DNA of 43,951 nt. Source: Polaromonas sp. CF318. GTDB taxonomy: Bacteria; Pseudomonadota; Gammaproteobacteria; Burkholderiales; Burkholderiaceae_C. The stretch is taken from NCBI RefSeq assembly GCF_000282655.1, contig NZ_AKIV01000139.1, positions 1 through 43,951 on the forward strand, in the 5' to 3' direction. Position numbers and translations under genes: made by a program. Shown one piece after another: positions 18,901-25,308 of this stretch (position 1 is the first letter of the stretch; each line of letters begins with the position of its first letter). The notes under the pieces are model-generated. The model was not told the DNA's origin. It searched no databases and was given only the letters and a program-made list of their open reading frames with translations.

Positions 18901-20691
18901 GCAGGTCGCGCCGGCGTTGTAGCAGACGCCGCCCGCCGCAATGGTGTTGGCCGAGGAAGCGACCGCCGTGCTGGAGGCCATGGCCCACATCGTGATGACG
19001 CAGGCGCCGGGCACGCTGGGGCTGGCGCGGGCCGGCAGGGTGTCGACCGTGAACACCGCCGTGCTGCTGCCGACGGCGCTTGCGGAATTGACGTTGCCGC
19101 AGGCCGCGGTCACGGTCGGCGTGTAGTTGATGCCGCCGATGGTGCCGGTCAGAAAGGTCTGGCCGTTGGTGAAGTTGTCGGTCACCGTGAAGTTGTTGAT
19201 CGCGCCGGCGCCGTAGTTCTGCACCGTGACCTGGTACTGGATGGGGTTGCCGGGTGCGACCGGGCTGGCGGGCAGCGCCGACTTGAGCACGCGCAGGTCG
19301 TCGGCCACCAGGATGGTGGCCGAGGCGCTCTGGCTTTTGATGGCCGCGTTGCCGACATCGACCGCGCCTTGCGGGATGTTGTTGGTGTAGGTCACCGGCA
19401 CGCCCGAGGCCTGCACAAAACCGTCGTAGTTGACGGTGACCGTGCAGCTGCCGTTGGCGGGAATGGTGCCGCCGGTGAGCCTCACGCCCTTGTTGCTGTT
19501 GATGGCGGCGGCCGCGCCGCCGGCGCAGCTGGTGGATGCCGAGGTGACGTTCAGGCCGGTCGCCGGGTTCACGCCGCCCAGGCCGTCGATGGGGCTGTCG
19601 TCGAAGGTCGTGACGGTAAGCGGCGTGTTGCCGCTGTTGGTCAGCGTGATGGTCAGGCTGCCGGAGGAGCCGCTGGACAGCGAGCTGCCGGAGAAGGCCT
19701 TGGCCACGCTGAGCGGCGACCTGACGGTGACGTTGGCCTGCGCGTTGGCCTGCGCGGGAATGCCCAGCGAATTGCTGAAGTCGCTGCTGCGGTTGATCAG
19801 GTTGCTCTGGGCGTTGGTGGTGTACTGGCCGTTGGTCTGCGACGCTTCCACCGCGACCACAAAGCTGCAGCTGCCGTTGGCGGGAATGTCACCCGTGCCG
19901 GTCACGCTGGTGGCGCCGGCCACCGGGGCCGGGTTGAAGGCGGGCGCGGGCCCGCTGGTGCAGCTGGCGCTGGCGCCGGGCACGGCCGCGACGCTGATGA
20001 TGGCGCTGCCGCCCAGCTGCGGGAAGTTGTCGGTGATGCTGAAGCCTTCGATGGCCACCGGGTTCGGGTTGGTCAGCGTGATGGTGAGCGAGGTGGTCGC
20101 GCCGCCCAGCACCAGGGTGGCGCTACCGAAGGCCTTGGAGATTTGCGGCTGCTGCAGCGCCCGGATGTTGAAGGTCTGCGAGACGTCGCCGCTGTTGCTG
20201 CCGGCGCTGCTGGTCACCGCGCCGTTGAGGATCTGGTAGGCGTAGGAGGTCGCGTTGCCGGTGGAGCTGCCGGCGGTGACCGGGATGTCGATCACGCACT
20301 GGCCGTCGATGCCGCCGGCGGCGGCCGGAATGCTGCCGCCCGTCAGGTCCAGCGCCTGCGACCCAAGCGCTGCCGTGAACGCACCGCCGCAACCGTTGGT
20401 GACCGCGCCGGCCACTTTCAGGCCGTTGGGCAACACGCCCGGCAGGCTGTTGCTGAAGGCCACGTTGGTCGCAGCCACCGGGTCGCTGTTCGACAGCGCG
20501 ATGCGCAAAGTCGCCATTTCACCCGGATAAATACCCTGTGCCGGGATGATGGCCGTCACCGAGGCGGTCAGGGCAAAAGCGGCCGCCGGCATGAGCCCCA
20601 GACCGAGCAGAACGGACGCCGCGCGGACCCGGAAAACCGGGTTCGGCAGCTTGCATACAAGTTTCGCGCAGCGTCGGAAATGTTCGAGCAT
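12949..20691 (-). CDS. Giant exported DUF11 / SdrD_B-like multimodular surface protein
   Basis: 2580 residues. A signal peptide with an extended n-region ends near LMPAAAFA. Residues about 40-1430 hold some ten DUF11-like beta-sandwich modules, recognised by recurring 'VTDTLPAGV'-type and 'GGTIPANGSCTVTVN'-type motifs, most with two cysteines about 25-35 residues apart. Three SdrD_B-like modules follow at about 1437, 1577 and 1699 (ISGKVFKD..NNG...G.Y.F), then another DUF11 module (about 1824-1945), two Cna_B-like modules (about 1954 and 2077), a further DUF11 module (about 2240) and a last SdrD_B-like module (about 2374, IIGKVFDDKNANG). The C-terminus is charged and has no LPXTG or barrel. 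No strong ribosome site precedes ATG 20691, so the start is less certain than the frame. It is likely a fibrous cell-surface protein or adhesin, displayed with the coupled OmpA/barrel protein. It is divergent from a two-component system. Confidence 0.9.
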   Translation of the reverse strand: MLEHFRRCAKLVCKLPNPVFRVRAASVLLGLGLMPAAAFALTASVTAIIPAQGIYPGEMATLRIALSNSDPVAATNVAFSNSLPGVLPNGLKVAGAVTNGCGGAFTAALGSQALDLTGGSIPAAAGGIDGQCVIDIPVTAGSSTGNATSYAYQILNGAVTSSAGSNSGDVSQTFNIRALQQPQISKAFGSATLVLGGATTSLTITLTNPNPVAIEGFSITDNFPQLGGSAIISVAAVPGASASCTSGPAPAFNPAPVAGATSVTGTGDIPANGSCSFVVAVEASQTNGQYTTNAQSNLINRSSDFSNSLGIPAQANAQANVTVRSPLSVAKAFSGSSLSSGSSGSLTITLTNSGNTPLTVTTFDDSPIDGLGGVNPATGLNVTSASTSCAGGAAAAINSNKGVRLTGGTIPANGSCTVTVNYDGFVQASGVPVTYTNNIPQGAVDVGNAAIKSQSASATILVADDLRVLKSALPASPVAPGNPIQYQVTVQNYGAGAINNFTVTDNFTNGQTFLTGTIGGINYTPTVTAACGNVNSASAVGSSTAVFTVDTLPARASPSVPGACVITMWAMASSTAVASSANTIAAGGVCYNAGATCNGGASNSTGVTTNAAVMAASKAFAQSSPGVSTFAEGTIVRMTITLTNKSANPLTNVSISDTLQLANSGGGQLRIANPANAASTCGSPVITAVAGATSVGLNGGTVPARAGNGLGADGSCVLQVDVVGPAGVYPNTATVGGTQTFGNGTTQTLTPVTTNTATLTYTSALGATKSFNPASVSSGGKSTVTVQLLNTSALALTNVSVTDPLPAGMVLASPPNGQTTCAGATSITGAAGASSITLTGASIAGSGNCALLFDVVATGAANWVNTLPPDSILADGGVRNVAPVSATLLFTPPTGIAISKATSISSLTFPGEVSRLTINIANGTQAVTNLRFTDYFTVGGTAGGTNNGWVLTPNPAPSTTCPGGVVTAVANTRQVSLAGAALAANASCQLSVNVTSTVTGGNTNTIPAGAVLTDQNLSNNNPATTSLAISTNIGLVKQFTPNVVKPGERSRLRITFYNPLSQPVSALAVTDTLPAGVTVPSGANPTTTCQGATVSSTANSVQVSGGTIPAAAGNTPASCQAEIDVLVAAQGDYVNTIPANALTASAGGNPLSNTQPTSDTLRAKSPVVVHKAFSARTLDAGNPVGFTTGADSKAPGAPAVLTLRFDNPNNTALTGLVLNDALPSGLVVAPTPAAATTCAGGTVVAAASATSVRLTGATLAAAGSCTVTVNVLSNISGVYTNTVPTASITTNEGVSNEEPTSAQLIVSTPPTVGKQFTPAVIPPGGVSRLSIVLGNSNSSAMTLSANFDDVLPTAPGQIQLTATPAMATTCGGTVVAAANATSVRLNSGGTIPAGGCTIDVNVTGLTAGVHTNNIPAGALQTNLGNNQAPANATLTISTLGYISGKVFKDNNPTPNGTFQNGTDTPIAGVNIELRSGANCSGALLSTGTTDALGNYLFSSLAAGSYSVCQPTQPTGTTNGITTAGAISGINGSTGTAGAASNPTTTSSQVTNITLNGNGAGGEISGSADNNFAEVVPSTISGKVFKDLNNNGVQDGADDPLAGVTIELRDPGTNALLATTVTDATGGYSFGNLLPGSYTVVEPTQPTGTSNGITTAGAVPNGGTPGTATLPAVTPSRISSIVLPPNTTSSGNNFAEVANGGTISGRVFLDYDNNGAVNGSDHGIGGQTINLTGTDINGLAVSRTTTTTADGRYSFTGLAQGNYTVTQPLPQATGTTNGQTIAGSTGGVATLPANPVSSISAIPLATANAVSADNNFAEIPGAAPDLAIAKTHSPISFAQGSSTGFYTITVSNVGTVATTGTITVVDTLPAGMTVAAVAGGATWSCSSAVTTVTCTTNSVIAAGGTAPVFTVRVAVAAGLAGQVLVNTAVVSGGNEPAGFTGNNTATDPTVISDVAAVRGTVWRDLNHDRIKDPGEPLVPGWIVELTLGGVVVGTTTSDASGAYAFPSVAPGSGYQIRFREPTSGRIYGRPVPNEIGLPYTNGTVNVNSNPAGANNTDGTLQGLTLAAGTTTLAQSLPLDPSGVVYDAVTRQPVPGAVVTLSAPGLTAADVIGGSLTQTTGADGAYQFLLLGGAPVGGTLYTLTVTSPAGYLPGPSAMIPACTATLGVGLAPPSPDPALVQNSNFAPGTGVPLHNPAACPNNTLALAGGAATTQYFFTFTFAAIPGSANVLNNHIPLDPILGGAIVMTKSTPLVNVVRGDLVPYTITATNTLNAVLGNISVVDLIPAGFRYRTGSASLNGVALEPTISGRNLTWPNLSFAGGERKTWRMLLVVGTGVSEGTYINQVAARNALVNAQVSNTATAAVRVVPDPTFDCSDIIGKVFDDKNANGYQDQDEPGIANVRIATARGLLVTSDHDGRFHVACAAIPNADRGSNFVMKVDERTLPSGYRLTTENPRDVRVTRGKMVKLNFGATVHRVVRLELSGAAFTGKGDGTELQPAYLATLEKLPEQLAARPSVLRIAYRRGGEAAGLAEKRVAAISERIQALWEARRKRSKGNKDSDDAESAPLHPLMIETELETAK
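15725..15770 (-). repeat. Direct repeat within the giant gene, copy 2
   Basis: 46 bp matching 16121-16166 at 41 positions, exactly 396 bp (132 codons) away and in the same frame. It encodes the linker PTQPTGTSNGITTAG after the second SdrD_B-like module. The near-identity at DNA level suggests fairly recent module duplication and could allow recombination that changes the module number. Confidence 0.7.
16121..16166 (-). repeat. Direct repeat within the giant gene, copy 1
   Basis: Partner of the 46-bp repeat at 15725-15770. It encodes PTQPTGTTNGITTAG after the first SdrD_B-like module. A more diverged third version of the linker (ATGTTNGQTIAG) follows the third module near 15340-15390. Confidence 0.7.
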
Positions 20692-20897
20692 AGTTGTGAC
20701 AAGAGGTAAAAGGTACTAGCGCGGCGGATGATAGGTTGGCTGTTGGAAACAAAGGGTAAATCCTTGTTTACACTTACTAATTACCAACACTCGGGGTGGG
20801 CAGGCAGTCGTCAGACCACTAAACTTGGTTCGCCAAAGACACCAAAATCTGTAACCGTAAGTAACAAAGTCCGTTAGACCCGGTCCCCTGAACCCGT
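20692..20897. promoter_or_regulatory. Divergent control region between the giant surface gene and its two-component system
   Basis: 206 bp, visibly more A/T-rich than the flanking genes. It separates the start of the giant gene (minus strand) from the response-regulator gene (plus strand). It contains TTAC three times at 20768, 20774 and 20781, and the reverse form GTAA three times at 20851, 20857 and 20861. An imperfect dyad AAACAAAGG-GTAAAT-CCTTGTTT lies at about 20748-20769. OmpR/PhoB-type regulators bind tandem direct repeats, so these clusters are candidate binding sites for the neighbouring regulator, one cluster per promoter. No ribosome site stands out for the regulator gene. Confidence 0.55.
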
Positions 20898-21605
20898 ATG
20901 CCCCACACTTCCGCCCCCCGAATTGCCTACCTGGAGGACGAGCCCGAAACCGCTGAAGCCGTGTGTGGATGGATCAAGGAAGCCGGCCTGGCGGTGGAGC
21001 TGTTCAACCGCGGCGCCGACTGCGCGCGGGCTGTGGAGAGGGGGCAGTACGCGGCCTGCCTGCTGGACTGGCTGGTGCCGGACATGTCGGGGCCCGAAGT
21101 GCTGGCGCGGCTGCGGCTGCAGCTCAAGGAGGCCTGTCCGCCGGTGATTTTTCTGACGGCGCGCGACAGCGAGGACGACGTGGTGCAGATGCTGTCGGCC
21201 GGTGCGGTCGACTACCTGGTCAAACCGGTGTCCCGGCCCATTCTTTTGGCGCGGCTCAATGTGGTGCTGCACCGCTCAGGCCTCAAGCAGGAAACCCGGC
21301 GCAACGCCTGGGGGCAGCTCGAGGTGGATTTCGCCACCCGGCAATTTTTTGTGGAAGGCCGGCGTGTGGAGCTGACCGAGCTGGAAACCGATTTCGCGCT
21401 CTACCTGCTGCAAAACGTGGGGCGGTTGCTGACGCGCGCCCACCTGCTGTCGACGGTCTGGGGGCATAACACCGACGTGGAGTCGCGCAAGGTGGACGTG
21501 CAGGCCAGCGCCCTGCGCAGAAAACTCAAGCTGTCTCCCGAATCGGGCTGGCGCCTGGTCTCGGTCTATGGCCAGGGCTACCGGCTTGAGTGGCTGCATG
21601 ACTGA
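20898..21605 (+). CDS. OmpR/PhoB-type response regulator
   Basis: 235 residues, the usual length. The receiver domain (about 8-125) has the acidic pocket LEDE (E13-D14-E15), phospho-acceptor D57 in LLDWLVPDMSG, the threonine in IFLTARDSEDD and the lysine in VDYLVKPVS. The C-terminal winged helix (about 135-233) shows LTELETDFALYLLQN, RAHLLSTVWG, and the recognition-helix tract VDVQASALRRKLKL before YGQGYRLEWL. It should bind DNA as a dimer when phosphorylated. The partner is almost certainly the CHASE2 kinase two genes downstream, and the probable targets are the divergent giant surface gene and its own operon, through the shared 206-bp region. Family assignment is firm; targets are inferred from position. 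Confidence 0.95.
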   Translation: MPHTSAPRIAYLEDEPETAEAVCGWIKEAGLAVELFNRGADCARAVERGQYAACLLDWLVPDMSGPEVLARLRLQLKEACPPVIFLTARDSEDDVVQMLSAGAVDYLVKPVSRPILLARLNVVLHRSGLKQETRRNAWGQLEVDFATRQFFVEGRRVELTELETDFALYLLQNVGRLLTRAHLLSTVWGHNTDVESRKVDVQASALRRKLKLSPESGWRLVSVYGQGYRLEWLHD

Positions 21606-21678
21606 GCACTCACATCTTTCCTGCAAATCCGGCCTGGGCCGGCAGCCCGCCAGGCCGGGCACTTCCGGAAAATTCCCC

Positions 21679-23343
21679 ATGCACAAACACATCGCCGCGG
21701 GGTTGCTTTCACTGGGCATGGCCACGCTTGCGCCGGCCCAGACCTCGCCCGCCGCCGGCCTGCCCGACAAGGCGTCCGGCGTGCCGGCCTGGCTTTACAG
21801 CGTGCGCCCCGGGGACACGCTGATCAGCCTGGGCCAGCGCCACCTCGTGGACCCGCAGCGCTGGGACGTGGTGCAAAAGCTCAACCGGATTGCCGACCCG
21901 CACCGTATCCCGCCGGGCACGGTGCTGCGCATCCCGGCCTCCATGCTGCGCAGCAGCCCCGGCCAGGCCACGCTGAAAACCGTGCACGGCAGCGTGCGCT
22001 GGCGCGAGGCCGAAGGGAACTGGAAAACCGCCGCCACAGGCCAGGCGCTGCCCGTGGGCGCCGAGCTGCAGACCGAGGCCCTGGCCAGCGCCACGCTGGA
22101 GCTGGCCAACGGCACGCAGCTGCGCGTGCACCCGGGCTCCACGCTGGTGCTGGACACCCTGAGCCTCTATGCCAACGGCCTGATGGCCGACACGCGGGTG
22201 CGCCTGCTGCAGGGCCAGACGGAAATCACCGACAACCCGGGGCGGCGCACGCAGCAAAACCTGCGCGTGCTGACGCCCAGCGCCCAGGCCGTGGTGCGCG
22301 GCACGGTGTTCCGTGTCGGGGTGGAAGCCGGCCAGACGCGCGAAGAAACCCTGGAAGGCTCGGTCGGCGTGGATGCCACCGGAAAAACCGTGGTCGTGGG
22401 GCCGGGCTTCGGCACGCTGGCGCGCGCCGGCGAGGCGCCCATGCCGCCGCGCGCCCTGCCCGCCGCGCCCAATGTGTCGGCCCTGCCGGCCCGCCTGGAG
22501 CAATTGCCGCTGCGCTTTTCACTGCCGCCCACGCGCGGCGAACAGGGCGGCGTACTGTGGGGCCAGGTGTCGCAGGACAGCAGCTTTGACGCCATCCTGG
22601 CGGAAAGGACCTCGCAGTCCGGCGTGCTGAGTTTTGCCGACCTGCCCAACGGCCGCTACATCCTGCGCGTGCGCGCCCTGGACGCGCTGGGCCTGCAGGG
22701 CCTGGATGCGCGCCATACCTTCACCGTGGCGGCGCGCCCCTTCGCGCCCGCGCTGCAGGCGCCGGGCCGATCGGCCACGGTGCGCTCGCCGCGCCCCACC
22801 CTGCGCTGGACCCGTGCCGTCGATGCGGCGCGCTACCGCGTGCAGGCCTCCACGTCGGAGAACTTCGCGCAAGTGCTGCTGGACCAGCCGGTGGCGCAGA
22901 CCGAGTGGCTGCCCGCGGACGACCTGCCCGAGGGCAAGCTGCACTGGCGCGTGGCCAGCATCACAGCCCAGGGCGAGCAGGGGCCGTGGTCCGCCGCGGC
23001 GCCCTTCACGTACAAGCCCGCGCCCGGCCAGCCCGACCTGGGCCAGGCCGCGCTGCGCTACGAGGCCGACGCGCTGCTGCTGGAGTTGCCCGCGCCGCCG
23101 CAGGACCATCACTACCGGGTCTCGGTGTCGGCCACGGCCGGCATGGCGCCCGAGGACCAGCAACAGGATTCCTCCGACGGCAAGGTCCGCCTGCCCCGTC
23201 CCTCGGGCGGTGCGCATTACCTCGGCGTGCGCCTGGTCGACAACCAGGACGGCACCGCGGGCCCGCCCATGCTGCAGAAGATAGACGTGCCCTCGCGCCA
23301 TCCCTACATGTGGATGCTGGGCCTGCCCCTGCTGCTGCTCTAG
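21679..23343 (+). CDS. Exported LysM-FecR domain protein
   Basis: 554 residues from ATG 21679, chosen because it opens a signal peptide (MHKHIAAGLLSLGMATLAPAQ). Upstream ATGs at 21568 and 21598 overlap the regulator gene and would bury the signal. Residues about 38-87 are a LysM module (YSVRPGDTLISLGQRH ... IPPGTVLRIP), a peptidoglycan-binding fold. About 95-225 is a FecR domain (GSVRWREAEGNW, LANGTQLRVHPGSTL, VRGTVFRVG). About 270-540 holds Fn3-like beta repeats (PTLRWTRAVDAARYRVQAS, LPEGKLHWRVASI). It ends in a short hydrophobic stretch (MWMLGLPLLLL). No sigma factor or FecI is nearby, so it is not a classical FecR anti-sigma partner. The next gene, a CHASE2 kinase, starts 6 bases later. 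A periplasmic accessory or signal-input role for that kinase is inferred. Confidence 0.9.
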   Translation: MHKHIAAGLLSLGMATLAPAQTSPAAGLPDKASGVPAWLYSVRPGDTLISLGQRHLVDPQRWDVVQKLNRIADPHRIPPGTVLRIPASMLRSSPGQATLKTVHGSVRWREAEGNWKTAATGQALPVGAELQTEALASATLELANGTQLRVHPGSTLVLDTLSLYANGLMADTRVRLLQGQTEITDNPGRRTQQNLRVLTPSAQAVVRGTVFRVGVEAGQTREETLEGSVGVDATGKTVVVGPGFGTLARAGEAPMPPRALPAAPNVSALPARLEQLPLRFSLPPTRGEQGGVLWGQVSQDSSFDAILAERTSQSGVLSFADLPNGRYILRVRALDALGLQGLDARHTFTVAARPFAPALQAPGRSATVRSPRPTLRWTRAVDAARYRVQASTSENFAQVLLDQPVAQTEWLPADDLPEGKLHWRVASITAQGEQGPWSAAAPFTYKPAPGQPDLGQAALRYEADALLLELPAPPQDHHYRVSVSATAGMAPEDQQQDSSDGKVRLPRPSGGAHYLGVRLVDNQDGTAGPPMLQKIDVPSRHPYMWMLGLPLLLL

Positions 23344-23349
23344 GCCGCC

Positions 23350-25287
23350 ATGCAAGACAAGCGCCCGCCCCGCAGCGCGCACAGCCTGCGTGAATTCCTG
23401 GGCATGGGCCTGCTGCTGGCCGCGCTGGCCGTGGGCGTGAGCGCCAGCGGCTGGCTCGCGCGCCTGGACTATTTTCTGTTCGACCTGTCGCAGCGCCTGG
23501 GCGCGCAGCCCGCGCCGACCGGCGTGGTCATGGTGGCCATCGACCAGGCCAGCCTGCAGGAACTGGGCCGCTGGCCCTGGCCGCGCCGCGTGCACGCCGA
23601 CTTGCTGCAGCAGATATGCCGGGCCTCGCCCAAAGCCGTGGCGGTGGACATCGCCTTCAACGAAATCGGCGACGACCCCGCCGGCAACCAGGCTCTCGCC
23701 AAGGCCCTGCGCGCCTGCGGCAATGTGTCGCTGCCCGTCGTGATGGAAAGCGCCCGCCAGGGCGGCCAGTTGCTGGAGTCGCCGCCCATTCCGCTGCTGG
23801 CGCGCTCGGCGGCCGGCCTGGGGCGCGTGAGCGTGCGCCTGGACGAGGACGGCGTGGCGCGCGGCGTCGACCTCTGGGAAGGCGTGGGCACCGCAAGCTG
23901 GCCCTTGCTGGCGCAGACCGCGCTGCAGATCGGCGGCTGGCAGCCCCCGGACGGCGCGGCCCAGCCGCAGCCCGGGGACACGGCCCGGCTTGTCAGCGAC
24001 GAGGCTCCCACGCTGGTGCGGCGCGAACCCCGGCTGCTGCGCTTTGCCGGGCCGCCCGGCACCATCCCCAGCGTCTCGGCGGCCGAACTCATGCGCCCCG
24101 GCGCGCCCGCCCAGGCGCTGCGCGGCAAGATTGTTTTTGTGGGCGCCACGGCGGCCGGCATGGGCGACATCCTGTCCACGCCGGTCACCACCCACGGCGC
24201 CGCCATGCCGGGCGTGGAAGTGCTGGCCAACGTGCTGCTGAACCTGCGCGACGAGCGCTTTATCGTGCCGCTGGGCAGGGCCTGGACGCTGGCGCTGGGC
24301 GCCGTGCTGGCGCTGGTGCCGCTGCTGTGGGGGACGCGCTTCATGCCGCTGCCGGGCCTGCTGGCCAACGCCGCCTGGCTGGCCGTGCTCGCCGGGCTGG
24401 CCCTGGCCCTGCCCCTGGTTTCCGGCGTCTGGTTCGCGCCCTCGGGCGCCCTGGTCGCCGCGATCGCGGCCTACCCCTTGTGGAGCTGGCGCCGCCTTGA
24501 AGTCGCCAGACGCTACCTGGACTGGCAGCTCCAGCAACTGACGGGCGCGCCTGCGGGCAGCCCGTTTTACCGGCTCAGGTTCGAGCAGCGCATCGACTAC
24601 GTGAAACAGGCGCAGCAGCGCTTTCACGACCTGCACAAGGAACGCGAGGAGACTTTGGCCTTCCTGTCGCACGACATCCGCGTGCCCCTGGCCGCGGCTG
24701 TGCAGCAGCTGGGCGGCGGAACGCTGGACGAGACGAACCAGCACCGGTTGTTCCAGCAGCTGCGCCGCGCGCACAAGCTCGCGCAGTCGTTTTTATCGCT
24801 GGCCCGCGTGCAAAGCCTGGAACAGAAAGACCTGCGCGAGATCGACCTCGGCAGCGTCGCGCACCAGGCCACCGATGCGGTCTATGAAGCGGCCCAGGGC
24901 AAATCCGTGCGCCTGGCGCGGCACATCCCCGACGAGCCGGTGTGGATACGCGGCGACTTCCACCTGCTGGAGCGCGCGCTGGACAACCTGCTGCACAACG
25001 CCCTGCGCTTCTCCCCGGCGGGCGGCACCGTCACCTTGACGCTGACCCTGCAGGGCGGAAAAGCCGAACTGTCGGTGGCCGACCAGGGGCCCGGCGTCAG
25101 CGCGGAAATGCTGCCCCATCTGTTCGAACGCTTCAGCACGCAGAAAGCCACGCAGCGGCCCGCCCACGGCACCGGCCTGGGCCTGTACTTTGTGCACAAC
25201 GTGGCGGAACGCCACGGCGGCCAGGCGGGTTATGAGGCGCTGGTGCCTAACGGCGCGCGCTTGTGGATACGGCTTCCGCTGTTGTAG
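23350..25287 (+). CDS. CHASE2-domain sensor histidine kinase
   Basis: 645 residues. An N-terminal membrane segment (about 15-36) is followed by a large extracytoplasmic CHASE2 domain (about 37-310: FDLSQRLG, VVMVAIDQASLQELGRWPWPR in two parts, AVAVDIAFNE, RGKIVFVGATAAGMGD, PGVEVLANVLLNL). Three clustered transmembrane helices then lie at about 320-380, the standard CHASE2 topology. The cytoplasmic kinase has the H-box FLSHDIRVPLAA with phospho-acceptor H441, the N-box LDNLLHNALRFSP (N546/N550), the G1 box VADQGPGV, the F box LFERFST and the G2 box GTGLGLYFV. It should autophosphorylate and pass phosphate to D57 of the OmpR-type regulator two genes upstream. The CHASE2 ligand is unknown; neighbourhood suggests a cell-surface or cell-wall cue. 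It is last in the plus-strand operon and converges with an aspartoacylase-like gene. Confidence 0.95.
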   Translation: MQDKRPPRSAHSLREFLGMGLLLAALAVGVSASGWLARLDYFLFDLSQRLGAQPAPTGVVMVAIDQASLQELGRWPWPRRVHADLLQQICRASPKAVAVDIAFNEIGDDPAGNQALAKALRACGNVSLPVVMESARQGGQLLESPPIPLLARSAAGLGRVSVRLDEDGVARGVDLWEGVGTASWPLLAQTALQIGGWQPPDGAAQPQPGDTARLVSDEAPTLVRREPRLLRFAGPPGTIPSVSAAELMRPGAPAQALRGKIVFVGATAAGMGDILSTPVTTHGAAMPGVEVLANVLLNLRDERFIVPLGRAWTLALGAVLALVPLLWGTRFMPLPGLLANAAWLAVLAGLALALPLVSGVWFAPSGALVAAIAAYPLWSWRRLEVARRYLDWQLQQLTGAPAGSPFYRLRFEQRIDYVKQAQQRFHDLHKEREETLAFLSHDIRVPLAAAVQQLGGGTLDETNQHRLFQQLRRAHKLAQSFLSLARVQSLEQKDLREIDLGSVAHQATDAVYEAAQGKSVRLARHIPDEPVWIRGDFHLLERALDNLLHNALRFSPAGGTVTLTLTLQGGKAELSVADQGPGVSAEMLPHLFERFSTQKATQRPAHGTGLGLYFVHNVAERHGGQAGYEALVPNGARLWIRLPLL

Positions 25288-25308
25288 CGGTTTGCGGGCT
25301 TTCCGGGC

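Noticed and set aside
12949..20691. Repetitive DNA that might be read as a CRISPR array or tandem repeat locus.
   Set aside because: The repeats are in-frame protein modules of unequal spacing within one gene; there are no regular spacers and no cas genes.
12895..20709. A 2604-residue open frame on the plus strand, antisense to the giant surface gene, and a 1269-residue one at 9323-13132.
   Set aside because: Composition is Gly/Arg/Ala/His-rich with no domain or signal, as expected for the antisense frame of GC-rich coding DNA. The minus-strand frames have signal peptides, recognisable modules and an ATGA coupling.
21679..23343. FecR protein as an anti-sigma regulator of iron uptake.
   Set aside because: No FecI-type sigma factor or TonB-dependent receptor is nearby, and the LysM and Fn3-like parts point to an envelope protein.
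22519..24774. A 751-residue minus-strand frame across the FecR and CHASE2 genes, and a 577-residue plus-strand frame at 5939-7672.
   Set aside because: Both are shadows of genes with clear domains on the other strand; their composition is low-complexity and they match no family.
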